9,679 bases of DNA from an uncultured Flavobacterium sp. GTDB taxonomy: Bacteria; Bacteroidota; Bacteroidia; Flavobacteriales; Flavobacteriaceae. The stretch covers positions 1 through 9,679 of the forward strand of contig NZ_CAMLIX010000186.1 of NCBI RefSeq assembly GCF_946479975.1, read 5' to 3'. A program made the position numbers and the translations under genes. The notes under the pieces are model-generated. The model made no database searches and was not told where the DNA came from. It saw only the letters and a list, made by a program, of their open reading frames with translations. Of the stretch, positions 6,476 to 9,679 are shown in pieces (the first letter of the stretch is position 1; every line of letters starts with the position of its first letter).

Positions 6476-6619
6476 TTAGTTGTCTAATGCTTTTTTTGTC
6501 ACATAAGCACGATAACCAATAATTGCTATTTGCCATTTTTTAGCTTTAGCAATGTCTAAACCTTGTTTGGTAAAACTTGGGAGCAGTAATTTATTTAGTT
6601 TAGCCAGGAATTTGTACAT
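6476..6619 (-). CDS. Small conserved basic protein, 47 residues (labelled 'SsrA-binding protein' in some flavobacteria)
   Basis: An ATG at 6617-6619 opens a 47-codon frame ending in TAA at 6476-6478. The product begins MYKFLAKLNKLLLPSFTKQG and continues LDIAKAKKWQIAIIGYRAYV then TKKALDN. It is basic (about ten Lys/Arg), with an amphipathic N-terminal part and a hydrophobic IAIIGY patch. I recall near-identical proteins of 45-50 residues across Flavobacteriaceae, often carrying the automatic label SsrA-binding protein. It is not SmpB, which is about 150 residues with a beta-barrel that this chain cannot form. The function is unknown. It lies 59 bp upstream of the rhtA-like gene on the same strand, and a terminator for the next upstream unit ends 25 bp before its ATG, so it probably starts its own transcript. 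The coding call rests on my memory of the family and on plausible composition. Confidence 0.7.
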   Translation of the reverse strand: MYKFLAKLNKLLLPSFTKQGLDIAKAKKWQIAIIGYRAYVTKKALDN

Positions 6620-6644
6620 AGTAAATTTGTTTCGGTAAAGATAT

Positions 6645-6677
6645 AAAAAAAAAGACTTTGTGTTTAAACAAAGTCTT
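6645..6677 (-). terminator. Rho-independent terminator of the M56/serine hydrolase unit
   Basis: Read on the minus strand, a 9-bp stem AAGACTTTG / CAAAGTCTT (plus strand 6652-6660 and 6669-6677) encloses an 8-nt loop and runs into nine T (plus-strand A-run 6645-6653). It lies about 95 bp after the serine hydrolase stop codon and is oriented to end that transcript before the 47-codon gene. The 152-bp gap 6620-6771 holds nothing else I can support. Confidence 0.85.
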
Positions 6678-6771
6678 ATACGTCTATATACAAGCTGATT
6701 GTCTTTTTAGAATCAGGTTTTGATAGTTATATAGTTCTAGATTAAGTGTTATTTTGAAATGTTGCTGTGAA

Positions 6772-8214
6772 TTATTTTAGCTGCATTTTTTCAATTTTAT
6801 TCAGCATTTCTTTAGCATTCGTATTATCTGGAGAAAGAGCTAATGATTTTTGATAATTTTCTTTCGAAAGAACTAATTGATTATTTCTAAAATAACCATC
6901 AGCCAAACTATCAAACGCATTTCCAGATTTTGGATTCTCTTTTGCATTAAGTTCCAAAACTTTTAGTCCGTCATTCAATCTTCCGTGATCCATTAGTGTA
7001 TAGCCAATTACATTCAATCGATATTCAAAATCCCAATCAGCATGAATCTTTTTTAGTGCTAAATAATGTTGCTCTGCTTTTGCAGAGTTGAATTTTAAAA
7101 AAAATTGATTGACTTTTTCTCCACCAAGAAGAAAATCATCTGTGAGCGTTTTGTCTACAATAGAGGCAATATGATTGATTACGTCACTTTGAACATATAA
7201 ATTTGAATATTTATGACCATTTGACAAAAATATAATCGTTAAATCACGGTCGATAAATTTTCTAAAAGCAGTTTCATTGCCACCCGTAAAACCGTATGAA
7301 AGAACTTTATTGACAGGAACAATTTCCCAACCAAAAGTAAAACGATCTGTATTGTTGGCAAACGGAAACGGTTTCCACATAATGTCTTTCGTTTCTTTTT
7401 GAAGATATATGTCTTTATCTAGATTTTCGTTCCAAAGAATGAAATTTGGTAAAGATATATTTAAACCATTGGCAGAATGAGCATCAGTACCAAAGTTCGA
7501 AATGCTTTTAACATATTTTCCTGTTTGATTATTATAATTGTATCTAAAAGCACTATCTGGCAGTGATTCTCCAAAATTTGACGAAAAATAAACGCCTGAT
7601 TTTACAGATGAAAACTGATTTTGTAAAATGTAATCTTCAAAAGTTAAACCCGTGATTTTTTCAATGATTTTAGCAAGAAACAAATAATTAGTTTGATTGT
7701 AACGATATTGATTTCCTGTTGCAAAGTCCATTGGTTTTTTAGCCAATAAAGTTATTTTTTCAGCAAGTGCTGCAGTCGTCGGAATTTCTTGAAACCTAAT
7801 AATATCAGGAAGACCGGAAGAATGAGAAAGTAGATTTTTGATTTTTACGTTTTGCCATTCTTTTGGAGTATTTTCTAAATACTTTGAAATAGGATCTTCG
7901 AGTGATAACTTTCCTTGTTCAATTAGTTGAAATATCCCAACATTGGTAATTATTTTGGTCGTTGAAAAAATTTTAAAAGCAGTGTTTTTATCCACTGCTT
8001 TATCATTTTCTAGAGAAGCTTTTCCAAAATGTTTTTCATAAATAACTTTTCCATTTTTTATTACTGCAACTGCCGAACCTGGAATTTCATTTAGCTTAAT
8101 AACCTCTTGGAGATACTTGTCAATTCTCTGGTCAATGTCTAAGTTTTCTTTTTTCTGACCAAAACTAAAATTCGCAACAATTAATGATACTACTATGAAA
8201 AGCGATTTTTTCAT
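6772..8214 (-). CDS. Exported serine hydrolase (beta-lactamase/PBP-like, class C fold) with C-terminal TPRs
   Basis: The protein has 480 residues. A signal peptide covers 1-19 (MKKSLFIVVSLIVANFSFG). Residues about 25-345 form a serine beta-lactamase/penicillin-binding-like domain. The nucleophile motif is S84-T-T-K87 in AFKIFSTTKIITNVG, followed by LLSHSSGLPD (128-137). The second motif, normally YxN, reads Y172-N-Q174 in RYNQTNYLFLAKIIEKITG. The third motif region is YGFTGGNETAFRKF (307-320), where FTG replaces KTG/HTG. Residues about 395-475 look like two TPR-type helical repeats (DGLKVLELNAKENP, SKENYQKSLALSPDNTNAK). Such enzymes act in the periplasm as beta-lactamases, DD-peptidases or esterases; the motifs alone do not say which. 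The gene begins 29 bp after the M56 peptidase on the same strand, so the two are probably one operon. In BlaI/BlaR systems that arrangement puts a hydrolase under control of the sensor peptidase; here that is inference. Confidence 0.88.
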   Translation of the reverse strand: MKKSLFIVVSLIVANFSFGQKKENLDIDQRIDKYLQEVIKLNEIPGSAVAVIKNGKVIYEKHFGKASLENDKAVDKNTAFKIFSTTKIITNVGIFQLIEQGKLSLEDPISKYLENTPKEWQNVKIKNLLSHSSGLPDIIRFQEIPTTAALAEKITLLAKKPMDFATGNQYRYNQTNYLFLAKIIEKITGLTFEDYILQNQFSSVKSGVYFSSNFGESLPDSAFRYNYNNQTGKYVKSISNFGTDAHSANGLNISLPNFILWNENLDKDIYLQKETKDIMWKPFPFANNTDRFTFGWEIVPVNKVLSYGFTGGNETAFRKFIDRDLTIIFLSNGHKYSNLYVQSDVINHIASIVDKTLTDDFLLGGEKVNQFFLKFNSAKAEQHYLALKKIHADWDFEYRLNVIGYTLMDHGRLNDGLKVLELNAKENPKSGNAFDSLADGYFRNNQLVLSKENYQKSLALSPDNTNAKEMLNKIEKMQLK

Positions 8215-8243
8215 TATTTGTAAGGTTTTAAAATGAAAATTTA

Positions 8244-9679
8244 TTAAGCTTTCTTGTTTTGTCTTTCCATTTCTTTCATGTCTTTTTCATGCTGTTTCAT
8301 ATCTTTCGCATGTTGTTTCATGTCTTTTTCTTGCTGCTTCATATCCTTTTCAAGTTGTTTCATCTCTATTTCGAGCTTCTTCATATCTTGTTCATGTTCC
8401 TTAGAATCAGTAGAAAAATTAAATTGAAAATCATAATTAAATTTCTCCATTTTCTCATTGAACTTTTCCATAGCAATTTCATACTTTGCCATTTCTTTTT
8501 CATAAATACCTTCTCTTTGAGACATTATTGACTCAATTTGTTTTTCGTAAGCTGCTATATCAGGTTCAAAAGCTTCCATCTGTTTTTCAAAAACTTTCAT
8601 TTCTTTTTCAAATTTGCTCATGGCAACTTTATCATTGATATTCTTTGGAGCTGTTGGAGGTTTTGGCATTTTTGACATGTCCAATGCCGGAACAGCAGGT
8701 AATGCTCCTGAAGGGAATGTAGGCGGTGTTGGCGGAGTAGGAGGAGTAATCTCTGAATCATCAGAATTACGGCTCACTCTTTCGCTTCTAACAATTATTG
8801 GTTGTCTTGGGCCTCCAGCACTTATGATGTTTACTGTTTTTGTTCCATTAGCATCACTTTCTACTACAAAATCACAATCTTTTATGGCTTTATTTCCGTC
8901 AATTTTAATGGTTTGTTTTTTTCCAGATTCAGATTTTGCTTGAATTTGAATAGCCGTTAATTCTTTATCAGCATTTCTTTTTACATCAGAAACTTCAACA
9001 TCTAGATTATGATCTGTTTTTAATTTTGCAGTAATATCTTTTAGTTCTTCGTCTGTAGTGTTTTTTGTGATTTTTATGATCTCTTTGACATCTTTAACCG
9101 TGTCTTTTTGAACAATAGCTAAATCTTGTTTTTTCTCTTGTGCAATTGTCTTAATTTGAAATAAAAGAATAAATGCGCCGAGAGCAGGGATTACCGCATA
9201 ATATTTCCAGTAATTTCTTTTGTTTGATTGATTTTTGTTTAACATAACAATTCGTTTTTTGATTAATGATTGATAAAAATGATTGGTGATTGCAACACAT
9301 GTTTCATGCGTTGTTATTTTTAATAAGGTGTACTGATACGCTTTTTTATCAGCAATTTTTTTAGAAGCTTCGCTGTCGGCGATAAATTCAAGATTTTGTA
9401 AGATCGCTTTTTTATAAAGCCATACAATTGGATTAAACCAAAACAAGATGCAAAAGATTCTAGAAATTAAAACATCTACAGTATGTTTTTGGTCGCTGTG
9501 CACTTTTTCATGTTCCAAAATATTTTCTAATTCGGTTGAAGTGTAAAGTGATGAGTTGTACACTATATAATCGAAATAAGAAAAAGGCGCAATGTTTTCA
9601 TTTACATCTATGAGTTTAAAATCGGCTTGTTGTTCAATTTTTTTGCCTTTCAAAACTGAATTTAAACTGTAAAAGTCAA
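8244..9679 (-). CDS. M56-family (BlaR1/MecR1-like) membrane metallopeptidase, 5' end outside window
   Basis: The frame is open to the window edge, and eight further codons (DFYSLNSV) precede the TTG at 9651-9653, so that TTG is internal and the N-terminal part, including the first membrane helices, is missing. The zinc motif HEKVH (9498-9512) is followed by a hydrophobic segment (about 9414-9482, ISRIFCILFWFNPIVWLY) and by NLEFIADSEA (9366-9395), whose Glu is the expected third ligand. Another membrane helix lies at about 9141-9203. The periplasmic part has a Lys-rich mixed domain, a Pro-rich linker (about 8640-8747, ITPPTPPTPPTFPSG) and a long charged coiled coil (8247-8627) ending in repeats of EKDMKQ. 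BlaR1/MecR1 sense beta-lactams through a C-terminal penicillin-binding domain and cleave the BlaI/MecI repressor; that domain is absent here. The usual repressor gene would lie upstream, outside the window. The serine hydrolase follows after 29 bp. Confidence 0.88.
   Translation of the reverse strand, partial: DFYSLNSVLKGKKIEQQADFKLIDVNENIAPFSYFDYIVYNSSLYTSTELENILEHEKVHSDQKHTVDVLISRIFCILFWFNPIVWLYKKAILQNLEFIADSEASKKIADKKAYQYTLLKITTHETCVAITNHFYQSLIKKRIVMLNKNQSNKRNYWKYYAVIPALGAFILLFQIKTIAQEKKQDLAIVQKDTVKDVKEIIKITKNTTDEELKDITAKLKTDHNLDVEVSDVKRNADKELTAIQIQAKSESGKKQTIKIDGNKAIKDCDFVVESDANGTKTVNIISAGGPRQPIIVRSERVSRNSDDSEITPPTPPTPPTFPSGALPAVPALDMSKMPKPPTAPKNINDKVAMSKFEKEMKVFEKQMEAFEPDIAAYEKQIESIMSQREGIYEKEMAKYEIAMEKFNEKMEKFNYDFQFNFSTDSKEHEQDMKKLEIEMKQLEKDMKQQEKDMKQHAKDMKQHEKDMKEMERQNKKA
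8277..8402. repeat. 21-bp tandem repeat (six units) coding a heptad coiled coil
   Basis: Six head-to-tail 21-bp units begin at 8277, 8298, 8319, 8340, 8361 and 8382, each starting with CAT and resembling CATGTCTTTTTCATGCTGTTT. Each unit encodes seven residues on the minus strand (EKDMKQx, with variants EIEMKQL and AKDMKQH), one coiled-coil heptad. The units nearest the C-terminus are most alike, and those further upstream in the gene are more diverged, as in an array that grew by slippage or unequal exchange at one end. Confidence 0.8.

Noticed and set aside
6476..6619. SmpB (tmRNA-binding protein) gene or its fragment
   Set aside because: The product is only 47 residues and lacks any recognisable SmpB beta-barrel segment; it is a complete small frame with its own start and stop.
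6695..6716. CTGATT/AATCAG inverted repeat as a second terminator after the serine hydrolase
   Set aside because: The stem is only 6 bp with a 10-nt loop and no T-tract follows on the minus strand; the hairpin at 6652-6677 explains termination better.
8277..8402. Possible CRISPR-like array
   Set aside because: The 21-bp units are contiguous without spacers, keep the reading frame and encode coiled-coil heptads.
8259..8531. Plus-strand open frame of 90 codons rich in Phe, His and Leu
   Set aside because: It is the antisense of the Lys/Glu-rich coiled coil of the M56 gene; the composition follows from the repeats and no promoter or family match is visible.
8614..8943. Plus-strand open frame of 109 codons with a Gly-rich GGVGGVGG segment
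   Set aside because: It is the antisense of the Pro-rich linker of the M56 protein; the Gly run is the complement of Pro codons.
9651..9653. TTG as start codon of the M56 gene
   Set aside because: The frame stays open to the window edge, and the missing N-terminal membrane helices of the M56 family must lie upstream, so this codon is an internal Leu.

Overview
The window looks like chromosomal DNA of a Flavobacterium-type Bacteroidota. The evidence is AT-rich coding sequence, start codons preceded by A-rich leaders instead of strong Shine-Dalgarno sequences, a consensus Bacteroidota promoter (TTG-N19-TAnnTTTG) before one gene, a protein with a type IX secretion (T9SS) C-terminal sorting domain, a FAS1 protein of the Bacteroidota type, and an M56 (BlaR1-like) peptidase next to a serine hydrolase with a TPR tail. 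I see no tRNA, rRNA, CRISPR array, insertion sequence or phage gene.

Layout, left to right. (1) 1-1060: the 3' end of rpsA (ribosomal protein S1) and its terminator. (2) 1102-3583: a large exported leucine-rich-repeat protein with its own promoter and a terminator that is almost a copy of the rpsA terminator. (3) 3601-4754: a short REP-like remnant, then two tandem minus-strand genes for ExbD/TolR-like proteins. (4) 4755-5571: a divergent intergenic region, a secreted fasciclin (FAS1) protein and a two-way terminator. (5) 5571-6677, minus strand: an RhtA-like DMT exporter, a 47-residue conserved small protein upstream of it, and the terminator of the next transcription unit. (6) 6772-9679, minus strand: a serine hydrolase directly downstream of an M56 membrane metallopeptidase whose N-terminus lies beyond the window.

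Working together: most genes look like independent housekeeping or envelope functions. The two sets that look functionally linked are the ExbD-like pair (27 bp apart, evidently a duplication) and the M56 peptidase/serine hydrolase pair (29 bp apart, same strand). In the second pair the M56 protein has no penicillin-binding sensor domain of its own, while the adjacent gene encodes an exported penicillin-binding-like enzyme.

The most unusual points are: both ExbD-like proteins have Ser where ExbD/TolR proteins carry the membrane Asp needed for proton-driven energy transfer; the first 100 bp or so of these genes are nearly identical while the rest has diverged; the M56 protein ends in a coiled coil built from a 21-bp tandem repeat; and a tiny conserved protein is encoded before rhtA. 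None of these proves a new system. The ExbD-like pair and the M56/serine-hydrolase pair are the best candidates for closer study.
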